From NCBI RefSeq assembly GCF_006539185.1, contig NZ_BJMN01000020.1, forward strand, positions 120,673-184,672: a DNA stretch of 64,000 nucleotides. The letters run 5' to 3'. This stretch comes from Streptomyces gardneri. GTDB taxonomy: Bacteria > Actinomycetota > Actinomycetes > Streptomycetales > Streptomycetaceae. Below, piece by piece: positions 50,523 to 62,708 of this stretch. A model generated the notes under the pieces. The model did no database searches. It had not been told where the DNA came from and saw nothing but the letters and a program-made list of their open reading frames with translations. Each line of letters starts with the position of its first letter. Position 1 is the stretch's first letter. Position numbers and translations under genes: made by a program.

Positions 50523-51356
50523 TCAGAGCGTTTCCGCGACGCCCGGACGCAGCCGGCGGAGGCGGCCCTTCAGGTCCGGGGCCGCGAAGGCCTCCGCGAT
50601 GCGGGCCGGGTCCTCCGTGAAGTGGGACCAGGAGTCGTAGTGGAGCGGGATCACCGTGCGGGCGCCGAGGGTGCGGGCCAGGGCGGCGCCTTCCCGGGCG
50701 CTCATCGAGAAGGCCAGGTCGCCGGTGGCCGGGAAGTGGGCATCGCCCAGATGGAGGAAGGCGGTGTCGATCGCGAAGCGCTCGCCGATCTCCGCCAGGG
50801 CGTCGTGACGGACGGTGTCGCCGGAGACGTAGAGCGTGCGCTTCGACCCGCTCTCCCCGTTCCCCCCGTACTCGACGACGAAGCCCGTCACCGGGCCGGT
50901 GACCTGCTCCGTGCCCTCGGGGCCGTGCCGGGCGGGGGTCGCCGTGACCCTGACGGTGGTCGCGCCGGCCGTGACCTCGCGGCTCTCCCAGGGTGCGAGC
51001 CCCTCCGCCGCTCCGCCGAGGCGTTCGGCGGCGGCCGGAGTGGTGAGGACCCTCGCCGCCCGGCCGAGGGCCTCGCGGCCGGCCCGGTCCAGGTTGTCGG
51101 CGTGCTGGTCGTGGGAGAGCAGGACCAGGTCGACGGGTGGCAGCCGGTCGGCGGTGAGCGCGGGGCCGGCCGTGCGGTGCAGCGGGCGGGCCGCCGGGTA
51201 GTCGGCGGGGGCCGGATCGAGAGCGGGGTCCGTGAGGACGGTGAGGTCGCCGATCCGGAGCAGGACGGTCGCCGTCCCCACGTACGTGACCGTGGCGGGG
51301 ACGTCCGAGGTCGCGGTCACGGTCGCGGCCGAGGTCGAGGTGGCGTTCTCGGTCAC
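50523..51356 (-). CDS. Metallo-beta-lactamase-fold hydrolase (UlaG-like)
   Basis: 277-residue MBL-fold enzyme. Metal motif LLSHDQHADN replaces the classic HxHxDH with a His/Asp/His/Asp pattern, as in UlaG/L-ascorbate-6-phosphate lactonase relatives; SGDTVRHD and VIPLHYDSW complete the metal site. The first 20 residues are a Thr/Ala-rich lead. GTG start overlaps the FMN-reductase stop by 4 bases, so it is co-translated with it. Substrate unknown. Confidence 0.87.
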   Translation of the reverse strand: MTENATSTSAATVTATSDVPATVTYVGTATVLLRIGDLTVLTDPALDPAPADYPAARPLHRTAGPALTADRLPPVDLVLLSHDQHADNLDRAGREALGRAARVLTTPAAAERLGGAAEGLAPWESREVTAGATTVRVTATPARHGPEGTEQVTGPVTGFVVEYGGNGESGSKRTLYVSGDTVRHDALAEIGERFAIDTAFLHLGDAHFPATGDLAFSMSAREGAALARTLGARTVIPLHYDSWSHFTEDPARIAEAFAAPDLKGRLRRLRPGVAETL

Positions 51357-51943
51357 GACCGGGTCGACTTCGCCTCGTCGATCTTGGACTGGAGGTTGGT
51401 CAGGAGGAGCTGGAGGAGCTCGATGGTGACCTCGTCCGTGAGGTTGCCCTCGGCGTCGAAGCGCTCGTGCGAGCGGAACACGTGCACCTCCGGCTTCACC
51501 ACGACGTCGTTGTCCGTCCAGACGAAGACCTGGCGCAGGGCGAGCTGCGCGCGGACGGTGCCGAAGTTGGTCGGCGCGGCGCCGAGGATCGCGGTGGGCT
51601 TGCGGTTCATCGGCAGCCCCTCGGTGCGGGTCCAGTCGGTGCTCAGCCAGTCGAGGGCGTTCTTGAGGACTCCGGGGATGGAGTAGTTGAACTCCGGGGT
51701 GGAGATGAGCAGCCCGTCCGCCTCCATGACCCGCCGGCGGAGCTCGTTGACGGCGGCCGGGCGCCGGTCGGGGGTGTCGAGGTCCTGGTCGTACGGCGGG
51801 ATGTCGCGCAGGCCTTCGTAGATCTCGATCTCCTGGCCGGTGTTGAACTTCTGGGCGGCGCGCAGGAGTCGGGTGTTGTGCGAGTCGGTGCGGATCGAGC
51901 CGGAGATGGCGAGGACGGTGGACGTGGACGTGGACGTGGACAT
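51353..51943 (-). CDS. NADPH-dependent FMN reductase
   Basis: 196-residue flavodoxin-fold reductase. SGSIRTDSHNTRLL is the FMN phosphate loop (residues 14-27), and TPEFNYSIPGVLKNALDWLS is the family signature. Typical of NAD(P)H:quinone/azo reductases of ~180-200 residues. Starts with MSTSTSTST, encoded by a GGACGT-type hexamer repeat. The 139-base spacer to pirin holds candidate TetR operators, so expression is likely shared with the divergent pirin/MFS genes. Confidence 0.9.
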   Translation of the reverse strand: MSTSTSTSTVLAISGSIRTDSHNTRLLRAAQKFNTGQEIEIYEGLRDIPPYDQDLDTPDRRPAAVNELRRRVMEADGLLISTPEFNYSIPGVLKNALDWLSTDWTRTEGLPMNRKPTAILGAAPTNFGTVRAQLALRQVFVWTDNDVVVKPEVHVFRSHERFDAEGNLTDEVTIELLQLLLTNLQSKIDEAKSTRS

Positions 51944-52008
51944 GGTGGCTCCTCGGGGTGGGGGGTGAGGTGTGCGGCGGGTGCCGCGTCTCGACGAGAA
52001 AGAAGCTA

Positions 52009-52062
52009 AACCGATCGGTTCAGTCTGTCAACGGAACGGTTCAGTCTTGACAGTGAACTGAA
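52009..52062. promoter_or_regulatory. TetR-type operator cluster and promoter in the reductase/pirin spacer
   Basis: AACCGATCGGTT (52009-52020) is a perfect dyad followed by CAGT. AACGGAACGGTTCAGTC (52030-52046) repeats the CGGTTCAGTC half. TTGACA (52047-52052) is a -35 element for pirin, and AGTGAACTGAA (52052-52062) carries an inverted TTCAGTTC. The same AACCGTTCAGT form flanks the start of the tetR gene at 54895. Confidence 0.7.
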
Positions 52063-52082
52063 TGGTGTAGTTCATTCTTCGC

Positions 52083-52997
52083 ATGGCCACACCCACGACC
52101 GCCGCCACCACAGGCACCGCCACAGGCGCCGCCGCGACGCGGACCGTCGCCCGCGTCGTCCGCCCCTCGCACACCCTCGAAGGCGCGGGCTTCCCCGTCC
52201 GCCGCCCGTTCCCGACCGGGGAACTGCCCCTGCTCGACCCGTTCCTGATGCTCGACCAGGTCGGCCCGACCGAACTCGGCCCCGGCGAGGCCAAAGGCGC
52301 CCCGGCCCACCCGCACCGCGGATTCGAGACCATCGAGTACGTCCTCGACGGCGCCGTCGCGAACACCGACTCCCGCGGCGACAGCACGGTCGTCGGCGCG
52401 GGCGGCGTCCAGTGGCTCACCGCCGGATCCGGGATCGTCCACGAGTCCCTGCCCACCCCCGAGTTCCTCGCCTCGGGCGGTCGCCAGCACATGTTCCAGA
52501 TCTGGGTGAACCTGCCCGCCCGCCTCAAGGGCCTCCCGCCCTTCAGCCAGACCGCCGAGGCCGCCGAACTCCCCGTGGCCACCACCCCGGACGGCACCAC
52601 CGTCACCGTCCTCGCGGGCAGCAGCCACGGCGTGACCGGCCCCTTCACCACCCGTACGCCGGTACTCGTCGCCCACGCCCGCCTCACACCCGGCGGCCGC
52701 ACGGAGTTCACCGCCCCCGTCGGCCACAACGCCGCCGTGTACGTCATGGAGGGCGCCGCCGCGGTGGGCGGCGAGACGCTCCCCGACGGGCACCTCGCCG
52801 TCCTCACCCGGGACGGCGAGCGGTTCACCGTCGAGGCGGCAGGGCCCGGGACGGCTGCCGACGTGCTGGTCCTCGCGGGCGAGCCCATCGGGGAGCCGAT
52901 CGCCCGCAGCGGCCCGTTCGTGATGAACACCGACACCGAACTCCGGCAGGCGGAGGAGGACTTCGCGCGCGGACTCATGGGGCGGATGCCGATATGA
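52083..52997 (+). CDS. Pirin-family protein
   Basis: 304-residue bicupin. The N-cupin holds metal-binding HPHRGFETIEYVLDG, then GGVQWLTAGSGIVHESLP, both conserved in pirins and quercetin-2,3-dioxygenase-like members. The first ~20 residues are a Thr/Ala lead. ATG at 52083. It ends in an ATGA overlap with the MFS gene. A role in redox or aromatic-compound metabolism is suggested by the FMN reductase across the shared promoter. Confidence 0.9.
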   Translation: MATPTTAATTGTATGAAATRTVARVVRPSHTLEGAGFPVRRPFPTGELPLLDPFLMLDQVGPTELGPGEAKGAPAHPHRGFETIEYVLDGAVANTDSRGDSTVVGAGGVQWLTAGSGIVHESLPTPEFLASGGRQHMFQIWVNLPARLKGLPPFSQTAEAAELPVATTPDGTTVTVLAGSSHGVTGPFTTRTPVLVAHARLTPGGRTEFTAPVGHNAAVYVMEGAAAVGGETLPDGHLAVLTRDGERFTVEAAGPGTAADVLVLAGEPIGEPIARSGPFVMNTDTELRQAEEDFARGLMGRMPI

Positions 52998-54280
52998 CCG
53001 CGGAGCCCCGTACGAAGGCGGAGACCCGTACGACGGCGGAGACCCGTACGACGACGGAGACCCGTACGACGACGGAGACTCGTACGACGACGGACACCCG
53101 TACGACGACGGACACCTGTACGACCGCACGGGCCGATACGGCTGCGGACGTCCATACGGGCCCGGGCTCCGAGACGGCATCGGCCCCAACCCCCGCCCCC
53201 AGGCGGTCACATGGCGGCCCGGTCCTCGCGCTGCTCGCCGCGCCCGCCGCCATGGGCGTGTCCGGGCCGACCCTGGCGCTGTCCGACGCCGCCACCGGAT
53301 TGGCCGTCTCCCCGGGGACGGCGGCCTGGCTGCTGACCGCGTACGGGATCGGCATGGCGGTCGGTACGCCCCTGCTGACCGCGGCCGGCGGGCGGCGCGG
53401 CCCCGCCGGGACCGTCCGGGCCGGTGCCGCCGTCCTCGTCCTGGGCGCGGCCCTCGCCCTCGTCGCCCCGAACCTGCCGCTGGCCGTCGCCGGGCGCGCC
53501 CTGGAGGCGGCGGGCGCGGCCGGTCTGAACGTCGCGGCCTTCCAGATCGCCGGCCGGGACCGCTCGGGCCGGGCGCCCGGGCTCGTCGCGATCGGCAGCG
53601 CGGTCGGCGGCACGTCGGGCCTCTTCATCGGCGCGGCCGTCGCCGGGACGCTCGGCTGGCGCGCGACCCTGGTGCTCCCGCTCCTCAGCCTGCTCGCCCT
53701 CGTACCGGCCCTGCGCCTCGCGGCCCGCACGGCTCCGGAGCCCGAACCAGCAGGCGGGCGCCAACAGCCTCGTACCGCCGCGGCGCGATCCCTGCCGCTC
53801 CCCCTCGACGTCCTGCGCGACCCCGGCTTCCGTACCGCCGCCGGGCTCATGCTGGCGCTCTCCACCGTCAACTTCGCCCTGCTGTACGCGGCTCCGCGCC
53901 GCGTCGCCGCCCTCACCGGCTGGAACGGCATGGAGACCGGCGCGGCGGCCTCCATCGCGACCCTCGTGGGCGCCCTGCTGTCCTGGCAGTTGATCCGCGC
54001 GGCTCCGGCTCTGGGCATGCGGCGCATGCGGCTGCTGCTCGCGGCCGGATCCCTGACGGCGGCCGCCCTGGCCTCGTTCGCGCCCTGGTCGGCGGTGGTC
54101 CTGATCGGCTCGGCGACCAGTTCGCTCGTCACGGCCGGCGGTCAGGGGCTGCTCACCGGCGCGGCGACCGGGCGGCTCCCCGAGGCGCGCCACGGGACGG
54201 CGATCGGGCTGTTCAACCTGGCCTTCCTGATCGGGGTGGCGGCGGGCCCGGCCGTGGCGGAGGCACTGACGGCCGCCTGA
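52994..54280 (+). CDS. MFS transporter with repeat-bearing N-terminus
   Basis: 428-residue MFS protein with ~12 membrane segments beginning near residue 75. The first ~50 residues consist of ETRTTT-like hexapeptides encoded by an 18-bp tandem repeat, an unusual cytoplasmic extension. ATG overlaps the pirin stop (ATGA). The DHA1-like core fits drug or metabolite export: motif-A-type loop TAAGGRRGPAGTV, and GRALEAAGAAGLNVAAF. Substrate unknown. Confidence 0.85.
   Translation: MTAEPRTKAETRTTAETRTTTETRTTTETRTTTDTRTTTDTCTTARADTAADVHTGPGSETASAPTPAPRRSHGGPVLALLAAPAAMGVSGPTLALSDAATGLAVSPGTAAWLLTAYGIGMAVGTPLLTAAGGRRGPAGTVRAGAAVLVLGAALALVAPNLPLAVAGRALEAAGAAGLNVAAFQIAGRDRSGRAPGLVAIGSAVGGTSGLFIGAAVAGTLGWRATLVLPLLSLLALVPALRLAARTAPEPEPAGGRQQPRTAAARSLPLPLDVLRDPGFRTAAGLMLALSTVNFALLYAAPRRVAALTGWNGMETGAAASIATLVGALLSWQLIRAAPALGMRRMRLLLAAGSLTAAALASFAPWSAVVLIGSATSSLVTAGGQGLLTGAATGRLPEARHGTAIGLFNLAFLIGVAAGPAVAEALTAA
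53006..53131 (+). repeat. Seven 18-bp in-frame tandem repeats
   Basis: Units such as ACCCGTACGACGACGGAG start at 53006, 53024, 53042, 53060, 53078, 53096 and 53114. Each encodes six residues (TRTTTE/D). The unit is a whole number of codons, so copy-number change keeps the frame. Confidence 0.9.
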
Positions 54281-54351
54281 CGAGCACCGATTCCCGCACT
54301 CCTCGCTTCCCGCCCCTCCTCGCTTCGCCACTTCCTCTCTCAGGAGCTCCC

Positions 54352-54864
54352 ATGTCCCTCATCCACCCCTCGCACCCCTCCTACCCCGCCCCCCGCTACT
54401 TCGGCGAGACGGGCGAGCTCACCGCCCGCTTCCGGCCCGCCGACGCCGAGCCCGACTTCGTCTCGGGGCCGGGCCCCGGAGGCACCGCGTACCACTACCT
54501 GTCCACGTCCACCTCCACCGACGGCGAGTACGGGCTGTACCGCGTGGAGATGGGGCCCGAGGCCGGCGGTCCGAGCACGCACTTCCACAAGGCGATGTCG
54601 GAGGCGTTCTTCGTGCTCTCCGGCAGCGTGCGGCTCTTCGACGGGGAGCAGTGGGTCACCGCCCGCTCCGGCGACCACCTCTACGTCCCCGTCGGCGGCC
54701 TGCACGCCTTCCGCAACGACTCAGCCGAGCCGGCCTCGATGCTCATGCTGTTCGCCCCCGGCGCGCCCCGCGAGGAGTACTTCGAGGCGATCACGCAGCT
54801 GGCCGACCTCAGCGATGCCGAGCGGGTGGAGTTCTGCGAGCGCCACGACAGCTTCTTCGTGTAG
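54352..54864 (+). CDS. Cupin-domain protein
   Basis: 170-residue single cupin. Metal motif THFHKAMSEAFFVLSG (GX(H)XH-type, residues ~81-96) and GDHLYVPVGGLHAFRND close the beta-barrel. ATG at 54352 follows AGGAG. Located between the MFS and tetR genes in the same direction as both, so probably part of the pirin-MFS operon. Reaction unknown. Confidence 0.87.
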   Translation: MSLIHPSHPSYPAPRYFGETGELTARFRPADAEPDFVSGPGPGGTAYHYLSTSTSTDGEYGLYRVEMGPEAGGPSTHFHKAMSEAFFVLSGSVRLFDGEQWVTARSGDHLYVPVGGLHAFRNDSAEPASMLMLFAPGAPREEYFEAITQLADLSDAERVEFCERHDSFFV

Positions 54865-54894
54865 CCGACGGCCTCAGCGGAGCTTTGCAGACCA

Positions 54895-54921
54895 AACCGT
54901 TCAGTTCATATACTGACGGTT
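54895..54921 (+). promoter_or_regulatory. Inverted-repeat operator of the tetR gene
   Basis: AACCGTTCAGT (54895-54905), six bases, then ACTGACGGTT: an inverted repeat with one inserted T. It lies 28 bases before the tetR start and shares AACCGTTCAGT with the 52009-52062 operators, implying self-repression plus control of the reductase and pirin operons. Confidence 0.75.
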
Positions 54922-54948
54922 CCGCCACCACAGCTAAGGACACCGCCC

Positions 54949-55638
54949 ATGGGAGCCGACACCAACGACACCCAGGACGCCCTGGGCGCCACCGACGAGT
55001 ACGGCATCCCGATCATCCCGGACCCCGCGGACGCGGCCTCGCGCAAGCGGCAGGCGATCATCGACGCCGCGCTCGCCGAGTTCCTCGCCGAGGGCTACTC
55101 CGCGGCGTCCATGGACGCGATCACCCGCGGTTCCGGGGTCTCCAAGGCGACGATCTACAAGCACTTCGGCAGCAAGGAACGCCTGTTCCTCGCCGTCATC
55201 GGCGGTGTCCTGCCGAAGACGTACGCCGATCTGGAGCCGTCCAACTCCACCATCGCCGACGCCCCCGACCTGCGGGCCGCGCTCGTCCGGCTGACCACGG
55301 ACTGGGCGCGGATCCTGCTGCGGCCCGACATCATGTCGCTGCGGCGGCTGGTGATCGGCGAGATAGACCGTTTCCCGCAGCTCGGGCAGCTCTGGTACCG
55401 CGTGAGCTACGACATGAACAACGGCCCGCTCGTCGAGGCGTTCACCGAGCTGCACGCGCGCGGCACCCTGGACGCGCCCGATCCGAAGCTCGCCGTGCAG
55501 CAGCTCGTGGCGGTGACGGTGGGGGTGCCGCAGCTCGTGCGGACGTTCTCGCCCGACGCGGTGATCGAGGACGCGGAGCTGACGCGGGTGATCAGCTCGG
55601 GAGTGGATCTGTTCCTGGCGCGGTACGCGCGCGCCTGA
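54949..55638 (+). CDS. TetR-family repressor
   Basis: 229-residue regulator. HTH in ~32-78 (RQAIIDAALAEFLAEGYSAASMDAITRGSGVSKATIYKHFGSKERLF), then a helical ligand domain of normal length. ATG at 54949. Likely targets are its own promoter and the reductase/pirin spacer. Its last 47 bases overlap the 3' end of the convergent amino-acid permease gene. Confidence 0.92.
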   Translation: MGADTNDTQDALGATDEYGIPIIPDPADAASRKRQAIIDAALAEFLAEGYSAASMDAITRGSGVSKATIYKHFGSKERLFLAVIGGVLPKTYADLEPSNSTIADAPDLRAALVRLTTDWARILLRPDIMSLRRLVIGEIDRFPQLGQLWYRVSYDMNNGPLVEAFTELHARGTLDAPDPKLAVQQLVAVTVGVPQLVRTFSPDAVIEDAELTRVISSGVDLFLARYARA

Positions 55639-56971
55639 CGGCCCTGACCCGGGCCCCCACCAGCAGGGCGGCCGCCCACGCGCCCGTGGTGAGGATCTGG
55701 ATACGGCTCGCCTCGTCGCCCAGCATGAAGAGCATCACCCCGCCGATCCCGGTGAGGGCCGCCACCGACCGCACGGACGGGCCGTGCAGGCGGAGGTGGG
55801 AGGCGGCGATCAGCGCCCAGACGACGAGGATCGCGGCGCCGATGGAGTTCAGCAGGAACGGGAAGACCGTGCGCGGCCAGAGCAGGCTGAGGACGACCGA
55901 GACGAAGCCGAAGGCGGCGGAGGCGAGGACGGCCGCGTACGGGACGCCCGTCCCCTTCCGCTGCCTGCCCAGCGCGCGGGGTGCGTCGCCGCGCCCGACG
56001 AGGGCGTACAGCATGCGCGAGGAGCCGTAGATGTTGGCGTTCATCGCGGACAGGAGCGCGACGAGGACGACGGCCTTCATGACGTCGGCGGCGCCGGGGA
56101 CGCCGATGCGGGCCATGACGGCGGCGTACGGGCCGTCGGCGACGGCGGGGTCGTTCCACGGGACGAGGGCGACGATCACGGCCATCGAGCCGAGGTAGCA
56201 GACGGCGACCCGCCACATGACGGCCCGCACGCCGGTGCGGACCGCACGGGCCGGGTCGTCGCACTCGGCGGCGGCGATGGTGACGGTCTCCAGGCCGCCG
56301 AAGGCGAACACGGCCGCGACCATGCCGACGGCGACGCCGTACCAGCCGTGCGGGAGGAAACCCCCGTCGCCGGTGAGATGGGCGGCGCCGGGCGAGGGCT
56401 GCCCGGGCAGCAGTCCGGCGAGCACGACGGCACCGAGGACGAGGAAGCCGACGATCGCGGCGATCTTGAGGCCGGCGAACCAGAACTCCAGCTCGCCGAA
56501 GTGCCGTACGCCCGCGAGGTTGCTCGCGGTGAACACGCTCATGAAGACGGCGACCCACACCCAGCCGGGCACGGCGGGGACCCAGCCCTCGACGATGTGC
56601 GCCGCGCCGACGGCCTCGGCGGCGACGCTGACGACGAGCAGCGCCCAGTACATCCACCCGGCGAGGAGCCCGGCCCACGGCCCGAAGGCCGACCGCGCGT
56701 GCTCGGCGAAGGAGCCGGTCACCGGGCGGGCGGCGGACATCTCGCCGAGCATCCGCATCACCAGGACGGTCAGGAAGCCGGCGAGGGCGTAGGAGACGAG
56801 GATTCCCGGCCCGGCGGCCGCGATCCCGAACCCGGAGCCCACGAAGAGCCCGGCGCCGATGGCCCCGCCCATCGCGATCATGGCCAGATGCCGCTGCCGC
56901 AGCCCCGCGCCGAGTGCCTGTGCCTCTGCCTGCGTCTGTGCCTGTGCCTGCGTCTGTGTCTGTGTCGTCAT
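55592..56971 (-). CDS. APC-family amino acid permease
   Basis: 459-residue transporter of the GABA/aromatic amino-acid permease type: MIAMGGAIGAGLFVGSG (residues ~30-46, substrate-site loop in helix 1), 12 membrane segments, and the FAFGGLETVTIAAAE motif in helix 6. The N-terminus MTTQTQTQAQAQTQAEAQ is encoded by a CTGTGC-type hexamer repeat. ATG at 56971. It overlaps tetR at the 3' end. Confidence 0.9.
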   Translation of the reverse strand: MTTQTQTQAQAQTQAEAQALGAGLRQRHLAMIAMGGAIGAGLFVGSGFGIAAAGPGILVSYALAGFLTVLVMRMLGEMSAARPVTGSFAEHARSAFGPWAGLLAGWMYWALLVVSVAAEAVGAAHIVEGWVPAVPGWVWVAVFMSVFTASNLAGVRHFGELEFWFAGLKIAAIVGFLVLGAVVLAGLLPGQPSPGAAHLTGDGGFLPHGWYGVAVGMVAAVFAFGGLETVTIAAAECDDPARAVRTGVRAVMWRVAVCYLGSMAVIVALVPWNDPAVADGPYAAVMARIGVPGAADVMKAVVLVALLSAMNANIYGSSRMLYALVGRGDAPRALGRQRKGTGVPYAAVLASAAFGFVSVVLSLLWPRTVFPFLLNSIGAAILVVWALIAASHLRLHGPSVRSVAALTGIGGVMLFMLGDEASRIQILTTGAWAAALLVGARVRAVRRARTAPGTDPLPS

Positions 56972-57083
56972 GATTTCCCCCCGCGTTCCAGACGACCAGC
57001 GCAGGAGCTTCCCCCCGCTGGTCCCTGCCGATCATCGCTGAGGGTAAGGCGGTGCCGGCCGCCGAGATGTCCCGGGATACCTG

Positions 57084-57695
57084 TCAGACCACCAGCCCCA
57101 CCGCCAGGGCCACGATCAGGACCCCCGAGGCGAGGGCCGTCGTCAGGCGGCCTCGGGGGCCGGTGACGAGGTGGCCCAGGAGGGTGCCGCCGGTGGCGAG
57201 GAGGAGTTGCCAGCTCGCCGAGGCCACGAAGGCGGCGGTGACGAAGACCGTCGCCTCCGTCGCGCCCGTCGTCGTCTGGCCGCCGAGCACGAGGGCCGTG
57301 AAGTAGACGATCGTCATGGGGTTGAGGATCGTGATCCCCAGGAAGGTGAGGAACGCGCGCCGGGGAGCCGGGGGCGGGGCCTCGGTGCTCTGCGGGCCCG
57401 CGCGGTAGGCGCGGACGGCCGCCCGGGTCGAGTGGGCCGCCAGGATCACGAGGACCGCGGCCGAGACCCAGCGCAGCGGGGTCGCCACGGGGGCGAGGAG
57501 GGGGACGAGGGCCGCGCCCCCGAGGACCGCGAGCACGGCGTAGACACCGTCCGCGGCGGCGATGCCGAGCGCCGCGCCCGCCCCCGTGCGCCAGGGGGAA
57601 CGCGCCGCGACCGCCACCAGGTGGGCGCCGACGGCGCCGACCGGGATCGCGATGCCGTAGCCGGCCAGCAGGCCGGCCACCACCGCGGTCGTCAC
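57084..57695 (-). CDS. LysE-family amino acid exporter
   Basis: 203-residue membrane protein with ~6 helices. LysE/RhtB signature: GYGIAIPVGAVGAHLVAVAARS at the N-terminus and FLGITILNPMTIVYFTALVLGG in the middle. GTG at 57695 overlaps the DUF2087 stop by 4 bases. Exports amino acids or related compounds. Confidence 0.88.
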   Translation of the reverse strand: MTTAVVAGLLAGYGIAIPVGAVGAHLVAVAARSPWRTGAGAALGIAAADGVYAVLAVLGGAALVPLLAPVATPLRWVSAAVLVILAAHSTRAAVRAYRAGPQSTEAPPPAPRRAFLTFLGITILNPMTIVYFTALVLGGQTTTGATEATVFVTAAFVASASWQLLLATGGTLLGHLVTGPRGRLTTALASGVLIVALAVGLVV

Positions 57696-58000
57696 GCGAC
57701 GGCGGGGATCGCGCCTTCGGGGGAGCAGGGCTGCTGCTGTCGGTGGTAGGCCGAGCCGTCCTTGGTACGGCCGAGGAAGCCGCCGATCACGAGGTACCGG
57801 CGCAGGGCGGAAAAGTCCTCGTGCACGGTGAGCAGGGCCTCGTTGACCTCGGGCTCGCGGTACTCACGGTCGGCCTCGAACAGCGTCTCGGCGAGGTGCG
57901 CGAGGAGCGCTTCGCGGCGCGCGGGCTTGCGCGGGATCGCCTTGAGGCGCCCGTCGGCGGAGAACAGGTCCGCGACGGGGCGGGAAGGAAGACTGGTCAT
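57692..58000 (-). CDS. DUF2087-domain protein
   Basis: 102-residue protein. DUF2087 core (LKAIPRKPARREALLAHLAETLFEADREYREPEVNEALL...HEDFSALRRYLVIGGFLGRTKDGSAYHR) is a winged-helix-like module often found in regulators. ATG at 58000; an upstream in-frame ATG lacks family sequence. Translationally coupled to the LysE-type exporter, which it may regulate. Confidence 0.87.
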   Translation of the reverse strand: MTSLPSRPVADLFSADGRLKAIPRKPARREALLAHLAETLFEADREYREPEVNEALLTVHEDFSALRRYLVIGGFLGRTKDGSAYHRQQQPCSPEGAIPAVA

Positions 58001-58063
58001 GGGAGCGAGCCTGGCGCCCATTCCCCCGCCCCGCAATGGATTTTCCAGGTGCGGCGGCCGCAC

Positions 58064-58342
58064 CTACTTGAGGATCACGTTCACCGCCTCCTGCACCTTC
58101 GGCAGTACCGGCGGCATGCCGGTCCGCTCGAAGATCGGCCGCGCCTTCTCCACGAAGGCGAGGAAGTCGTCCTCGGAGTCCCAGAAGTCGACGACCCGCC
58201 ACCCCCCGGTCCCGTCGGGCCCGGCCGCGTGGGCGATGAACCCCTGCGGCGGCCACCACTCGGCGTCGATGAGCTGCGCGTGGGTCGCTTCGTATTCCGC
58301 CTGGGTACGACCGGGGATCTCGACGGTGATGATGACGGCCAT
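58064..58342 (-). CDS. Dimeric alpha-beta-barrel (ABM-like) small protein
   Basis: 92-residue protein starting MAVIITVEIPGRTQAEYE, with AGPDGTGGWRVVDFWDSEDDFLAFVEKARPIFERTG, matching the small ferredoxin-like antibiotic-monooxygenase/ABM-type fold. ATG at 58342 follows AGGAG; the longer frame is shadow. Cofactor-free oxidation or a binding role is possible. Confidence 0.82.
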   Translation of the reverse strand: MAVIITVEIPGRTQAEYEATHAQLIDAEWWPPQGFIAHAAGPDGTGGWRVVDFWDSEDDFLAFVEKARPIFERTGMPPVLPKVQEAVNVILK

Positions 58343-58941
58343 GGTGCTGCTCCTGTACGCGTGGCGGGAGAGGGTCCCGATCAGCAGACCAGCCCCTCCC
58401 CCGCCCCGCACGGCGACGGGCCCCGATCGGGCGACGGGCGACCGGGGAGGCAGGATGGGCTCCATGAACGGCTTCTTCGGTTCCCCCGTTCCCCGTCGGG
58501 TCGAGACCGGGGAGTACCCGCTGTGGGGCGAGGCGCTCGCCCTGGTCAACCGGGACCTCGCGGTGACCCTGCCGGACCAGGAGCCCCTGCGGCTCATGGG
58601 GCTTCCCTCGTGGGACGGGGGCGAGGACCTCTACGTGGCCCTCGCCAACGGCGAGTGGCAGGGCAACTGTCTGGACGCGAGTACGTCGGACGACCCCGTC
58701 AGCGCCCTGGCGGCCGTCGCCGACGCCGCGCAGGAGACCGTCGTCGAGCTTCTCTGGCAGGCCTGGCCGGTGTGCGGCGAGCACGGCTTCGGCATGCACC
58801 CGCGTGCAACGGACGGGCAGGTCGGCTGGTGGTGCGCGGGCGGGAGGACGCCCCGCGAACCGGAGCACGTCCCTGCCGCCGTGGGCGCCCTCGACAGCCT
58901 CGTACGCCCGCACCGCCCCCACCGGAAGCAGCGGCGGCGCG

Positions 58942-62643
<3,702 letters not shown>

Positions 62644-62659
62644 GGGGATCCCTTCGGTC

Positions 62660-62693
62660 TGCGGGCCCGCGCAGGGTGCGGCGCGGGCCCGCA
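62660..62693 (-). terminator. 13-bp hairpin in the gap before the NRPS gene
   Basis: TGCGGGCCCGCGC (62660-62672) and GCGCGGGCCCGCA (62681-62693) pair perfectly with an 8-base loop. It fills half of the 65-base gap between the DinB-like gene and the NRPS start, so it could end the upstream transcript or attenuate read-through. Confidence 0.75.
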
Positions 62694-62708
62694 GCCGCGG
62701 CACGGGCT

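Noticed and set aside
55592..55638. Frameshift at the tetR/permease junction
   Set aside because: Both proteins are complete; the 47-base overlap is an ordinary convergent overlap.
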